DNA of 64,000 bases from Tubulanus polymorphus (lineage: Eukaryota > Nemertea > Palaeonemertea > Tubulaniformes > Tubulanidae). The DNA lies in assembly GCF_964204645.1 (NCBI RefSeq), contig NC_134025.1, forward strand, positions 6,515,001 to 6,579,000, in the 5' to 3' direction. This document shows positions 11,301 to 61,319 of the stretch, piece by piece. Numbering within the stretch: the first letter of the stretch is position 1; every line of letters starts with the position of its first letter. The notes beneath the pieces were generated by a model. That model searched no databases. It saw nothing but the letters and a program-made list of their open reading frames with translations, and was not told the origin of the DNA. The position numbers and the translations under genes are program-made.

Positions 11301-14300
11301 CAAAATAAACCACAGGACCATAAGACACTGCAAGAACGCTTGTTAGTTATCTATGCTTTAAATCTTTAAGTTCCAAAGAAATTATGTTACCCTCATGTGA
11401 GTTAACCGTAGAGGCTAATACATTCACATCGCAGCGCAAGTAGCACACACATATAAGTACACTAAAACTGATCATGCTTAATAAAGCAACTAACCTCCTT
11501 TATATTTCTCAACTGCAATTTTAGATGGATGTTCTATAAGCTTCAACAAATCAGACCATCTCTTCTTACTAAAACATTGCTGTAATTACATAAGGAAAAG
11601 GATTAATGCTTTAAGATCGATATCAATATCAATGAAAATTTCTTCTTATTCTTCATCATCACTTTTATTTATGTCTTCACCTGTATGTGACTTAAGAATT
11701 TTGCATTTTGTTTCCTGGAGAAATGATTGAGGAATGCCATTTCAAACATCTCACGAACCGGAGCAACCATGTGTCTCATATCAACTGGACGATACCTACA
11801 AATTTTGTCATGAGAAATCATTACAGTATACATGTATTGCACTTTTCAGACCCTAGAGGTAAAGAGTTACTAGGTATACTTACCCTCCGAGTAAGTCAGT
11901 ACTATCGCTTTGTTGATTCATATTTATCACATGTAATTTGTGTCCACATTGATCAGACAAATACTGGACTAAAGATGTTTTACCAGTTCCAGTTTCTCCT
12001 ACTAGTAATACTGGCTCCATATTCTGTACACTCACTGCCACTTTCTCTAATAGATTACATGCTTGGCAAGTATATGAGAATTTCGCCATTCTCTTCCTGT
12101 AATGAAAGTACGATTTCAAACGAAAGACTACATCATAAAGACTGCAAGCTATGTTATGATTTAGGACATGTACCTTTTCAGAACTGCATGTTCAGATTGT
12201 TTTCGAATGACTGTACCACGACCTATAGTGAGGTGGTTGCTAGTTATTTCAATGCTTGGTTTATAGTATTTGCAATAAAATTCTGCCTGCAATGATGCAA
12301 TTTACAAAATTTAAATTTTGAATCAGCAAAAATTATACCGTAACTTTATTAAATATGGCGAGAATATCTCATACCTTAGCTTTAAGAACATTCATTTTCA
12401 CAGTCATAGCAGTTGCTAAAGCAATACGTTTGTCATAATCGCGTAAACAACAACAGAAACAATCTATTGCTTCCTGATATACGACATGCGAAGATGTACT
12501 AACATCAAAATCAACTGCGATTCGACTACACCATTTCATTAGATCTCTAAAAAGAAAGAAAAAATTACCGAACCATGTTAGTTGTCAAAAACATATATTT
12601 GTATATCATTTTGAGACTAACTGATGGTTTTATAGAAGTAGCAATAAAACAAGACAACATTGATTAATTACCTAGTTGACAGTAAACGTCCATCATGGAT
12701 CAGAAACTGACCAACTGAACTGTCCTCATCATTTCTATCCATTGCGTCACTTGATAATTCATGTTTACCAGCAGATAACATGAAATATATATCTAACAGT
12801 CTACCACAGACAGTCGCTAATGCTGGATACTTTGTTTCGATTACCTAAAATCATCATTCAATATCTTAATATCAATACACAAACAAGGCAGTTTCAAGAA
12901 TCTGAAAATGTTCTTTTGATATGAAGTACCTTCTGCAATTCAGTACGAGCTAATGGCTCAACGGTAATAGGTGTCATCAATCGACTTAACATGTTACAAT
13001 TTGATGATTGTTGTTTGTACCATCCTTCTGAACTTCCAAGTAACCTAAATATGAAGGCAAGTATTTTGATAAGTCAAATAACGTGATTAAACTGATTTAT
13101 TTGCAAATACAAAAAAGGATGAAATATTTACCTTTGAGTGAGAAATAGTTGAAAACCGGGATGAGCTTTAATCTCTCCATGTCCTGGAACTGACAGGGTT
13201 GAATTCTCTAAAATCGGCAATAATATCGACACAACATCCATTGGCGCATAATCTATATCCTCCAGTAATAGCCATCTTCCTTCAGTAAGGGCTACAGTTA
13301 ATGCTCCTGGTTGCCATACGAACTCTCCCGGGATATCTGTACACCTATACGTACCAAGCAATGCCTGCAAAAAGACAATTTTTGTCCAGTTATGCAACAT
13401 AAATAATCCATCATCAAACCATAAATGAAGCAACCAATACCTTGCTATCAGTTTGATCACCGAGTTGAACTTTCATCAAATACTGTGAATCATCTCGCCC
13501 GGTTTTCTTGGCAAGATGTTCGACAAGGGCAGTTTTTCCACATCCAACAGGTCCTTGCAGTAACACACCTCGCCCTGACGCCACAGCCAATGCTAAACTA
13601 CGTAAATTGCGTTGTGTAGATGGAACACAAATCAAATCTTCAAATACAACCTGAAAATAGACATCTTATTATTCACTGACCAACTAATTTTATTCTAACG
13701 GAGACAAATTTTATCATATAATCAGATTTTATGGAAAGAACTATCTTTTCAGGCAGAGTCAATGTGGTTTAAACCTTATGTTACCTTGCTGTTGTTGTTG
13801 TTGATTTTTGGAAGTAATATTCCACAAATGGAAACAATTTCAGGTGAAAGATCAGTACTGACGATAGTACGGATAGTATGTGTTTGAGTTTCTGCAGCAT
13901 TATCATTCTCTGGTTGTTTCGCATTTGTTAACAGCATAGCCTTGTCATGATTGAACGCAGATTCACTGTGATACCTGAAAATAGATCACCAAGACATTTT
14001 ATTCACACCAGGTACAAGTTAATGAACATCAGAACTCAAAATATAACAAATCATCTCTGTGAAATTAAATATATTGATTAAAATGGTCCCATTTTAACAG
14101 AAAGAACTTACTTTATCATGAGTCTTTCAACTTCACATTTTGGCTCAATTGCGCTGTAAGCAAATTTCTGGAATTGGGCATCGGTCAGACCAGTTATGAT
14201 ACCAATACATTGAATGCAAAACCTAAGTAAGAAATGTTTCCATTAGAAACAAGTACAGGAATTATGAAAGACAAGAAATCTTATAAGATGACAAATAATT

Positions 14301-17085
14301 CAAACAATGCAGATCAGATCTTACCATCTTGTCTCTAAATCGTTATTTTTCAGAAAGTCTAGCAATTCACTCCAGTCCCAATGGGCAAGGAGTGACTGCC
14401 TGAGAGGTGCAATGCATAAACAGTAGTAGACTGCTTTAACCAGGGCACATGAGGATGGCTTCGTATTACAAAATTCTGTCTGTCTTTTACCCTTTAGAAA
14501 CGATAATAACAAATCCAAATTTCAGCAAAACATTCATTTGGCCTACATCCATTGTTAAGCATTTGGGATTGATTTTCAAAAATAAAACTACACATTCATC
14601 TAAAATTAAGGAAGAATTATTGAGTTTTAAGTACCCCAAATATGACTTTACCTTCTTAGCTTTTTTGCGAACTGGTTCACCACTGTCATTAGATGTGTCA
14701 TCACTGGTAAAAAATGGAGATTTCAATTGGAAATATCCTAAGCTGAATCTGAAAAACATTTCAAACGTCATTTATACAGCCTATAAAACAGTTTGTATTA
14801 CACAGTGTAGGGCTGGCTTCTTTCAAAGATCAGTTTACATTTTAATATCTCACCTGATTGCATCAGGACAAATATTCAGCACCTTGCTCAATGCAATGGA
14901 TAAATGCTGATACTGCAGATGAGTCCTTGCATATGTTTTTGTTCTGTGAAGTACTTCCAGTAAAACTGGGCGGAATGCATGACAAATATCTATAGTACAA
15001 TTACTATCGAAGAACAGCTGTGCCGCTACATCAAGCACTAAATTACGGTCCCGAACGGTCCATATCTGCAAATAAAGGTTTATATGTGCACAACGTTTTA
15101 ACTATAAACCTAGACCTAACCCACTACCATCTGGACGTGTTAGACCTGTACCCTCTGGTCTGGGCCTGGACCCTACAGCCCTACCCTCTGGACCCTTATG
15201 GCTGATTTTCTGCAGTTGACCCCTGAAATCCTGCAGTTGTAAAAGCCACTATTTAGTTTATTTTTCACTAAATCCCAGAGTTGGAAATGATGCACATCAC
15301 CCCCTCTCCCTAACAGTCAGGAACACTTTCCAAAAACGGCTTATTCTGCCAATTTCGGCGTTTTCCGCCAATTACGGCAGAATCAGCCGTTTATGGATCA
15401 CTCAGTTTTGAAACTTTCACAGTCGTTTATGGCTTAATCCAGCCAGTTTCAGCTCACTAAGTTTCGAGCTTTGCTTTAAAGTTTTTTGCGCACTTCCGGT
15501 TCAATTAGCGCATGTTGCCGATGACGTCATAATCTCGAGCAGACGATAAGCTTTCATATGACGCTAGGATGGAAATTTTTGAGCTAGGTAAAGTGGTCAA
15601 ATTTACGTTTTTCTAAATGATTACGTCATATGAAGCCCAAAAACTCCGGGAAAACTCTCAAAACTACTACAGCATGAAACAAGTTTATTAATCATGATTT
15701 TTGTTAAAAATAAATTTGGGAACTAGTTTTAAAAACTATTATAAAGTTTTCAAGTAAACGTTGCCATGGGTACACATAAAAACATTCGCCATTTCTGGCG
15801 TATTCCGCCGTTTTTGGCGTAGTTAGTTTTATAATCATAAACTATTAAGCCATTATTGGCAGTCCACTTGTTATATATGAGGATTCCCCCACCCACTTAG
15901 ACGTTTCCCCTAGTGTCTACACAGTACTTTTTTCGGAATAAAATAATTAATTTGCTGAGGTGAACGGATGTGTAAATATAATATGTTAAAAATAAAATTA
16001 TTATTATTATAATTATCATTCTCATAAGACAAATCAATCATGGATGTATAAACTAGTGTATCAAAAATCTAGTTTTAAGTTTTGCCCATGGTCTTATCTT
16101 GCCTAATAAAGCATAGAATGGTTGAGGGATATATTGGACTGCATATGATGTTGGTTAATTGAAGGTAATTAACATCTTCGATGCCTCCAAGCTAATTGAT
16201 GGATTCTTGTGATGGATAGTGATTGAATGAATTGGTGGCCGATGACGTTACAACTCAAAATCGATACAGCTGTATCTAGACTCATTTCAAAATACAACAA
16301 ACATTTTGGGATACATGTATGTATATATTTATTTCATAGAATACAGGTATACAGAAAGAACAGAATTCAAATACATTTGCCATCGGAAATCCATACATTT
16401 ATATTTAATTCTTTCTTGAAGCCTGGAACGGATCAATGAGATTAATTTTTCGGCGCAAATATACAAATGTATGCCAGCAGAAAAGCGATGATGTCATAAT
16501 AGGGACTCCCATCGAACTAAGCATTATAAATAGCACCTGTAAAACTATCTAAGCTAAAAACGCCGTTTCTGGCGATGTAGTTTTAAAAACTGTAACAGCT
16601 GAAAACGGCGGAAATGGCGTTTTTTAAGAACAAGCCAAAAATGGCAGAAAACGCCGATTTCGGCTAAATTGGCAGAAGCAGTTTAAAACTGAGTAATCCA
16701 TAAATGGCTGATTCTGCCGTTATTGGCGGAAAACGCCGAAATTGGCAGAATAAGCCGTTTTTGGAAAGTGTTCCTGACTGCCTAATAAAATTAAATATTG
16801 CATTAAATCTTGCCCAGTTGGAGTCATAAATCTCCCAAATTCAAGATGAATTGTCCCTTTCATTTATAAAAAGGCTGTCTAGTAACGCCCTTCTTAACCT
16901 TATATACTGTTTGATCAAAAATGTGTCATTAATTAATTTTCCAACAAGGTAGTTTAAAAGTAACAGAAAACCCGGAAGTAAATTACCTGCTTCGATAGGA
17001 AGTCTTTAAACCTTTCACCACACGTTTTATTTTGACGGCAGACGCTTTCTAATGATTGCGATATATTTGCTGTTAAATCATCCAT
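5243..17085 (-). CDS. MDN1: midasin, N-terminal 2091 residues (37 exons, 3' part not in window)
   Basis: Midasin (yeast Rea1) is the giant dynein-like AAA ATPase of the nucleolus and nucleoplasm that pulls assembly factors off pre-60S ribosomes. Thirty-seven exons joined by GT..AG introns give 6273 nt in one uninterrupted frame; every phase matches. The start is ATG at 17085-17083 (MDDLTANIS...). Walker A motifs lie at about residues 325 (GPVGCGKT, AAA1), 664 (GETGTGKT, AAA2), 1070 (GETSVGKT, AAA3), 1378 (GETGCGKT, AAA4), 1738 (GSPGVGKT, AAA5) and 2050 (GPQSSGKT, AAA6). The family is about 5,000-5,600 residues long, so the AAA6 remainder, long linker, acidic tail and MIDAS domain are absent. 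No exon for them exists between 1 and 5242. It lies downstream of tomosyn on the same strand. Confidence 0.97.
5521..7111 (-). CDS. MDN1: midasin exons 30-36: AAA5 module
   Basis: Exons: 6906-7111, 6698-6820, 6416-6613, 6224-6331, 6028-6135, 5864-5944, 5521-5742. The P-loop is GSPGVGKTS. Walker B (WIVLDE | LNLAS) is split between exons 31 and 32. Sensor-1 is LFACQNPLIQGGGRKGLP, followed by KSFLNRFTQ. Exons 33-36 form the lid, with the GEYAGLIYRDR segment in exon 35. Confidence 0.95.
7194..8777 (-). CDS. MDN1: midasin exons 25-29: AAA4 module
   Basis: Exons: 8504-8777, 8276-8411, 7904-8185, 7619-7815, 7194-7534. The P-loop GETGCGKTT is split by the exon 25/26 intron. Walker B is ILLVDEISLAD, sensor-1 is LLATMNPGGDYGKKE, and the arginine-finger region is LSPALRNRFTEIWCP. 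Exon 29 covers the lid and ends in SIYPFSVPKG, leading into AAA5. Confidence 0.95.
8874..9833 (-). CDS. MDN1: midasin exons 21-24: AAA3 module
   Basis: Exons: 9655-9833, 9448-9539, 9249-9365, 8874-9168. The P-loop GETSVGKTS is in exon 21, Walker B YWVILDELNLAP in exon 22, sensor-1 LFATQNPPGLYGGRK in exon 23, and the arginine-finger region SRAFRNRFVELHFDD in exon 24. All the residues expected for ATP hydrolysis are present. Confidence 0.95.
9918..12096 (-). CDS. MDN1: midasin exons 13-20: AAA2 module
   Basis: Exons: 11884-12096, 11681-11795, 11495-11579, 11132-11235, 10906-11042, 10657-10761, 10308-10569, 9918-10189. Exon 13 has the P-loop GETGTGKTS and DSTDLLGG. Exon 17 has Walker B DWVLLDEINLAS. 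Exon 18 has the sensor-1 region FACMNPATDVGKKDLPPGI. Exons 14-16 are the insertion between P-loop and Walker B typical of AAA2. Exon 20 reaches the start of AAA3. Each intron has a clear pyrimidine tract and AG. Confidence 0.95.
12174..13650 (-). CDS. MDN1: midasin exons 7-12: AAA1 module
   Basis: Exons: 13441-13650, 13132-13364, 12930-13044, 12672-12844, 12375-12546, 12174-12286. Exon 7 carries the P-loop GPVGCGKT followed by VEHLAKKTGR. Exon 8 carries a Walker B-like strand WLLLEDIDYAP, with Glu-Asp order rather than Asp-Glu, then PGHGEIKAHPGFQLFLTQ. This module forms the first lobe of the hexameric ring. Exons 9-12 cover its helical lid and the link to AAA2. Confidence 0.93.
13785..17085 (-). 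CDS. MDN1: midasin exons 1-6: N-terminal domain
   Basis: Exons: 16987-17085, 14854-15065, 14652-14748, 14325-14491, 14112-14222, 13785-13974. They encode residues 1-292, the poorly conserved region before the ATPase ring. A lysine-rich RKKAKK patch at the exon 3 end could act in nuclear import. Intron 1 (15066-16986) is much longer than its neighbours because a transposon sits in it. Exon 6 ends in an Asn run (NNNNSK) encoded by an AAC repeat. Confidence 0.9.
15095..15205. repeat. degenerate CCT-rich short tandem repeat in midasin intron 1
   Basis: Loose units of the form TAGACCTAACCC / CCCTCTGGACC recur about eight times between exon 2 and the transposon. The composition is clearly richer in C than the surrounding intron. 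An open frame through it is an artefact of the repeat. Confidence 0.5.
15314..16780. mobile_element. non-autonomous DNA transposon, 1467 bp, with about 100-bp terminal inverted repeats
   Basis: The ends are mirror copies starting CAGTCAGGAACACTTTCC. About 100 bp match with only four mismatches (15314-15413 against 16681-16780). A perfect 5-bp direct repeat CCTAA flanks it at 15309-15313 and 16781-16785, the expected target-site duplication. The TIRs are built of iterated GCCGTTT / GGCGTTTTCCGCC units, and related units recur inside at about 15785-15825 and 16557-16670. No transposase-like frame exists; the longest inside is 70 codons. The superfamily is uncertain. It sits in midasin intron 1 and would be spliced out. 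Confidence 0.9.
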
Positions 17086-17217
17086 AGTATTTACGGTACA
17101 AACTATATGACATCATATAAACATATATATTTCTACGTCTGCGTAAAAGTTTGTTTATATTCTACACGTGGGTCTGGGACATACGAGTTTCATGGGACGG
17201 CGGGCACACTGAACGGA
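17086..17217. promoter_or_regulatory. likely midasin promoter region, possibly bidirectional
   Basis: It lies directly upstream of the midasin start codon on the minus strand. On the plus strand it is followed by an exon-like stretch ending in a strong splice donor (GGCAA|GTGAGTATC near 17431). No TATA box in a convincing place. Inferred from position. Confidence 0.35.
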
Positions 17218-19467
17218 CTAATGGAACGGACGATAATTACTGCTCTGCGCACGGTCTGACCACAGGGACTTGTATTTGAAGTTTGGGGGTGAACTGTAAT
17301 TTAGATCATCCAGTATCCCTGGTACTATATACAGTGCTGATTTAAGCCGATAATTTTCTCGGAATCTGACCCACATGTCGGTAAATAGTTTGTCGACTAC
17401 CATGGCATAGAACCTCAACGACTTTGGCAAGTGAGTATCATGTTAGTTCACATTTTCCCCGCTTTCGTAATACATAGAGGCAGCACTAGACGGTCGACAT
17501 TAATTTCTCGCTACTGTGACAGGCGATTGTTATAATAGCCGGCCGCTAATGCTTTATTCAATGAAATTATTCTCTTAATAAATACTTTAATAAAGCCACT
17601 TTTTATGATTCCAATTTATTCTTTCCGATTTGATTTTGATGTAAAATATATTAAATCATGTGTACAGGGCCAGTCTGTCCATGATTGGCATCCTCCCTCT
17701 GCAGGGACTCGAACCTGATGGCATCGCTACACTCAGCCGTGGCAATCTCGATGCCATCAGGTTCGAATCCCTGCCGGGGGAGGATGATGATTGGATGGTT
17801 GACCATGGACCACGGACGTATAAACTAGATTACATCAATGATTTTACAAATCATGACGAGCAGTCACAATGTGTAGCATGGGCACAAATTCACTGATAAG
17901 TGCTACTTTTTTCCGAACCAACAGTGCTGAAAAGCGCTTACTTTTGCTATTACAAGCCATGCATTGTTGGGTAGAATTAGATGTTATGAATTTAACTGAT
18001 GATGATGTTTTAGATCTGGATTCAGCATACAAAATCAAACACAACAAAACAAACACACTCATAGTTCATATTTACACTGATTGACCTTTAATTCATAGTC
18101 TTCTGTACAATAATACACAACCAAAACACATAAGAGAAGATTTAGATTCAGACAGACTATTATTTGTAATAGTAGTAAGATGGATATCGAGGTGGAACAC
18201 TTGTCAGTTTCGGTGGATAAAATGGCAGAAATAATGTCAATGCTTGCTCTCCACCCTTTACAACAAGATACGGAAGAACTGACTGTCTATTTTTTACTTT
18301 ATTTACTATATGTAATGTCTGATGCATAGAGAAAGACATACATCTCATCTGGTAGTTTAATGACAAATAACTGAAAAAGCTCTAATCTTGACAATGGAAT
18401 TATTGAGTATGGACATGGTACAATCTTGGAGAATTGCTCCAAGGTACAATGTACTGATCAAATCAGTGTTCCTCGAGCAATCAGTAACTAAATTGTCTTC
18501 CAGTGCTGGTTGTTCTACAGACAAGATTTAAATTCAAAGATTGGCCTATTAACTATTAAGGCAGGATTTTTTATGCCAAATTTTGTACCTTTGACTGTGG
18601 ATCTAGGCATTCGATTACAAATTTTATCACACACCCATCTAATATTACAGAAATAACCAAACTTGCATACTTAAATTAATTTCCAAGTTTCCTTTTCATG
18701 CCTATATTGAACGAGCCAGCCAGTTAGTTTCACATATTAAACAGTATCCACAACTAACTGAAGTTAAACTACATATTGTTATATTATTTCCTTTTTGTAG
18801 GGACAGTACAACAGGAATACACCATACATATGCATTTCATTATATCCTGTTGTCAATTGAAGTTGATCCACATCTATCCACTTGATGATTTTTCAATGAA
18901 TGATGACAATTTTCTAGAGTGCGATGTAAATTATCTGATATATTTATTCATTTATATATCTATTTATTTATGTAGAATATCAATTATTGTTATCAGTATT
19001 ATCATTACATATCAACGCCTAACCATGGGTATTTACAAAATGATTTCGACATATTTGCAACTGTCTCCTGTCATTGCTGACAAGAAATTCAATGAAGCAG
19101 ATAACAGGAGACAGCTACAATTAATGAATCTTATCCCTCTACTGTTAGTATACACAAGTCAAGTATCTAAAACATCAAATCCAGCCAAGACGCCAACCAG
19201 TTTTAAAAGTGTCATTCAACTATGTGTACATAAATGTGACAAAACTCTAAAAGTCAAACCTGTGCAATTTGTAAGCCAAGAAAATGTATTTGATGACAGT
19301 AAAATTCTCTCAACGATTTGTTTTAAAGATAGAGCAGAAATGACATGTCCATAGAAGCAGTTGAGATGATGATGAATTATATACAAATGTATGAAAAGAG
19401 AAATTGGAGAGAGATAGTGACAGCCAGAGATAGAGTCCTTGGAAATTATCAAAGAGAAATAAAGTGA
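17218..19467 (+). other. possible plus-strand transcription unit or decayed gene, unrecognised
   Basis: After the donor near 17431, an acceptor-like TGTGTACAG lies at 17667. Several short plus-strand frames then follow with protein-like composition but in different phases: 17681-17896, 17869-18084, about 18181-18330, about 18393-18530, 18776-19354 and 19345-19467. None is recognised, and the stops between them lack convincing splice sites. This could be an untranslated or long non-coding RNA, a multi-exon gene I failed to assemble, or a frameshifted retrocopy. Confidence 0.25.
17689..17786. repeat. 38-bp inverted repeat (foldback) with 22-nt loop and tRNA B-box motifs
   Basis: The arms 17689-17726 and 17749-17786 pair with about three or four mismatches around a 22-nt loop. 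Each arm contains a pol III B-box-like sequence in opposite orientation: GGTTCGAATCC on plus (17760-17770) and GGTTCGAGTCC on minus (17705-17715). It resembles two tRNA T-arm ends joined tail to tail, as in a rearranged tRNA-derived SINE. No complete tRNA cloverleaf can be built. Confidence 0.7.
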
Positions 19468-21573
19468 ACAAAAGCGTATTAGAGGCGATACATACAGAAA
19501 GCCCCTATTATAAGAATCTCATCAAGCCTTACATGTGTTGCTTCTTAGAAATAGCGATGTGTAAATGAGCGAATGTGTCAATTAATGCTGGTGTGCAACC
19601 GTATAAATCTACATAATGCCTACTAACACTTCCTTGAGTCTCGAGAATCACATTATCATCAATATAGATAAGTCAGTGTACCTATCATAGATTTAAAAGA
19701 CTAGATATACACATATATTTGTTTTGACACTCTTGGCATTATACTCAAATAAATGATACAAGTAAAAGACTGTGAAGAGCTGACTAGTAGAACTTTCTGA
19801 TTGTGGCAATTCATTTGACTGCCAAAGTTTGGCCATATAGTTTGACACTTCAAGCACTTTGATGAATTAAAATACTTTTTAATCAATGAGAAGTGGCTTA
19901 AAAATGAAATTATTCCAAAAGTCTTAAGAAATAGTTTCATTTTCAATGATTTTTGCCATATGATTTAAAAATGCAGTAATTCATGTCAGAAATTAGGTTT
20001 TAAGAAGAGGGTGTGGGAAAGTGGAGTCAGTATCGAAATATACATAACGGTATGTAAATTATCAACAGCTAGGAAATATATATATACAGATGTCTATATC
20101 TATATTCTGAATACACAAAGGAAATACAGGTATTCAGGATGCAAACAGTTACAATTCATACACAAATCATGTACATCGTGTGCTGATTAACATATGTACG
20201 ATCTTATAACACAGAACAAAATTAACTCAACAAGACAGAGAAACTGAACTCCAGAATGAATATATCTTTCCTCTCTCGGAGAAGATTCCATTTTCATTTG
20301 AAAACTGCTTTCTTGGATACTGATAGGGTTTATCGATGGCTCAGCTCAATGTATCATATCAATAACAATTAATTTTACATAACAAACAACATATCAAACA
20401 ACAACACACATTGAAAGTCTATCACATTCTATTTGTGTACACACTACCGCAATATTCGTGGCAGCCTTGGCTAAACTATAAAAAATACAAAAATAACAAA
20501 AAAAACCGATTCAGTTTTTCTTGGCAACATGAAATTAACTCGCAACTTGGGCCTCAGTTTGTACCTACATATAGCATAACACATAGTGATTGAAATTCTA
20601 GGGCCCAGTTTCGAAGATTGGTAGCGCTTTTAACATTTTTCATTTACTTCCACGGCTTCTCATTATTATGGTACCTTGGTAGTTAGCTCCAATGCTTTAT
20701 ATTTAACCCCGATTTTGGTAGCATTTTCACCCCGAAATTAACTAAATCTTCAAAATGGTCTCAATTTGCCAGATTGGGTTGACTGAATAAAGACTTCAAA
20801 CCTTAGTAAGATTATTTGACTGTCTTTATGGTATTTCCCTCTTTATATTTCCAAGTTCAAACATGGATTTAGCAGCATTTCAACCACAGTGCTGTGATAA
20901 ACCTTCCCGTAATGCCAATATTTGTAACAACATTCATTATTGTAACAATTCAAACACACAAACCTATACAGATGATTTATACAAAATAATATTTAATAAA
21001 TAATAGTTAATTGTGTTAACAAATGATGATGACAGCAGACTTGCAACAGGGAAAGATCACCACCAGGAAGACTCGCAGCTCTGTTCATTTTTTTCAGATT
21101 TCCAGAAAATTCTAACGCAAGAGAATAGCAATAAGCAGTTAGTTTTTACAAGGCAATAATAATCATTTCAAAAGGATCATTTTAATCCAGATTTTGTTTG
21201 AATATGGCCAGTCTTTGAATCCGCTGAAATAAACGTGGAATAGAGTTTAAATCCAAAACAAGATGAATTTTCTCTCAGTCCAAAATAATCCACATTAAGC
21301 GTTAAGCAGGCTTTATTGTGTAAAGTGAGTGATCAGTCATTGTCTGCATGAAATTAAGCTTTTGAGAAGCTAGATGTAGTAAAGTGTTCCTAAACAGACA
21401 AATTGAAAATAATTTATAACTGATGGCATTACATCATACAAGCTAACTAAAAATAACTGCAAGTGAACACACCAATGCTATAATATTTATATAGTTTATA
21501 GGACTCTTTCTGGAATATATAGTATTTATAGTAACCATCTTATTTATAATATATATATATATTCATATGTATG

Positions 21574-21634
<61 letters not shown>

Positions 21635-22142
21635 TATCCTGTGTGTATGTACGTGTGTGTGTGTGTACTCAATATGTATAATTTTTGGAAGTAGTTTTTC
21701 ACCCAGTGGTGCAACGCATAAATGATGATGTCGATGTCATCTTCTCTCTCTCCTCGTCCATCGAGGAATCTCAATCAATCAGCACCCTCTATTGTGTGTT
21801 TATTACACTCTTTTTTATGTTGTAATGACAACAAACACATGATCACAGACAATCAGTCACTATAATGAATATAGCGTTCGCTCAGTTTCCGATATATTTG
21901 GTATCTGTTTGATTCTGTTGCTCCCTCGACTACTGATCAGCTGCGCCGAAACATATCACAATCAAGCTCAGTTTAATAACAATTTTTTTCTCCAATGCGC
22001 CCTCGATATATGCAGCGAGTTAAGTCACAGGGATCACAGATAATTGATCGGATTAATAATCGCATTCGTATCAATCAAGCGTTTACAAAGAATCGCGATT
22101 TCAACAACAATACACAGTGAAATGTGATGCCGACAATTCCTC
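19468..22142. other. tomosyn 3' UTR and intergenic sequence
   Basis: No coding exon recognised. On the minus strand it begins with the tomosyn 3' UTR. Candidate AATAAA signals read on the minus strand lie at 21799-21804 and 21312-21317, about 340 and 825 bases after the stop. It also contains an (AT)n/(GT)n microsatellite. Confidence 0.45.
21543..21666. repeat. (AT)n then (GT)n microsatellite
   Basis: An alternating AT tract runs from about 21543 to 21640 with small breaks (CATATGTATG). A GTGTGT tract follows at about 21650-21666. It lies in the tomosyn 3' UTR region. Confidence 0.85.

Positions 22143-61319
<39,177 letters not shown>

Noticed and set aside
11708-12295. 195-codon plus-strand ORF
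   Set aside because: It runs antisense over midasin exons 12-14, whose coding identity is certain.
14449-14910. 153-codon plus-strand ORF
   Set aside because: Antisense shadow of midasin exons 2-4.
16227-16439. 70-codon frame inside the midasin intron-1 transposon as a transposase remnant
   Set aside because: No transposase motif, too short, and the element is built of non-coding palindromic units.
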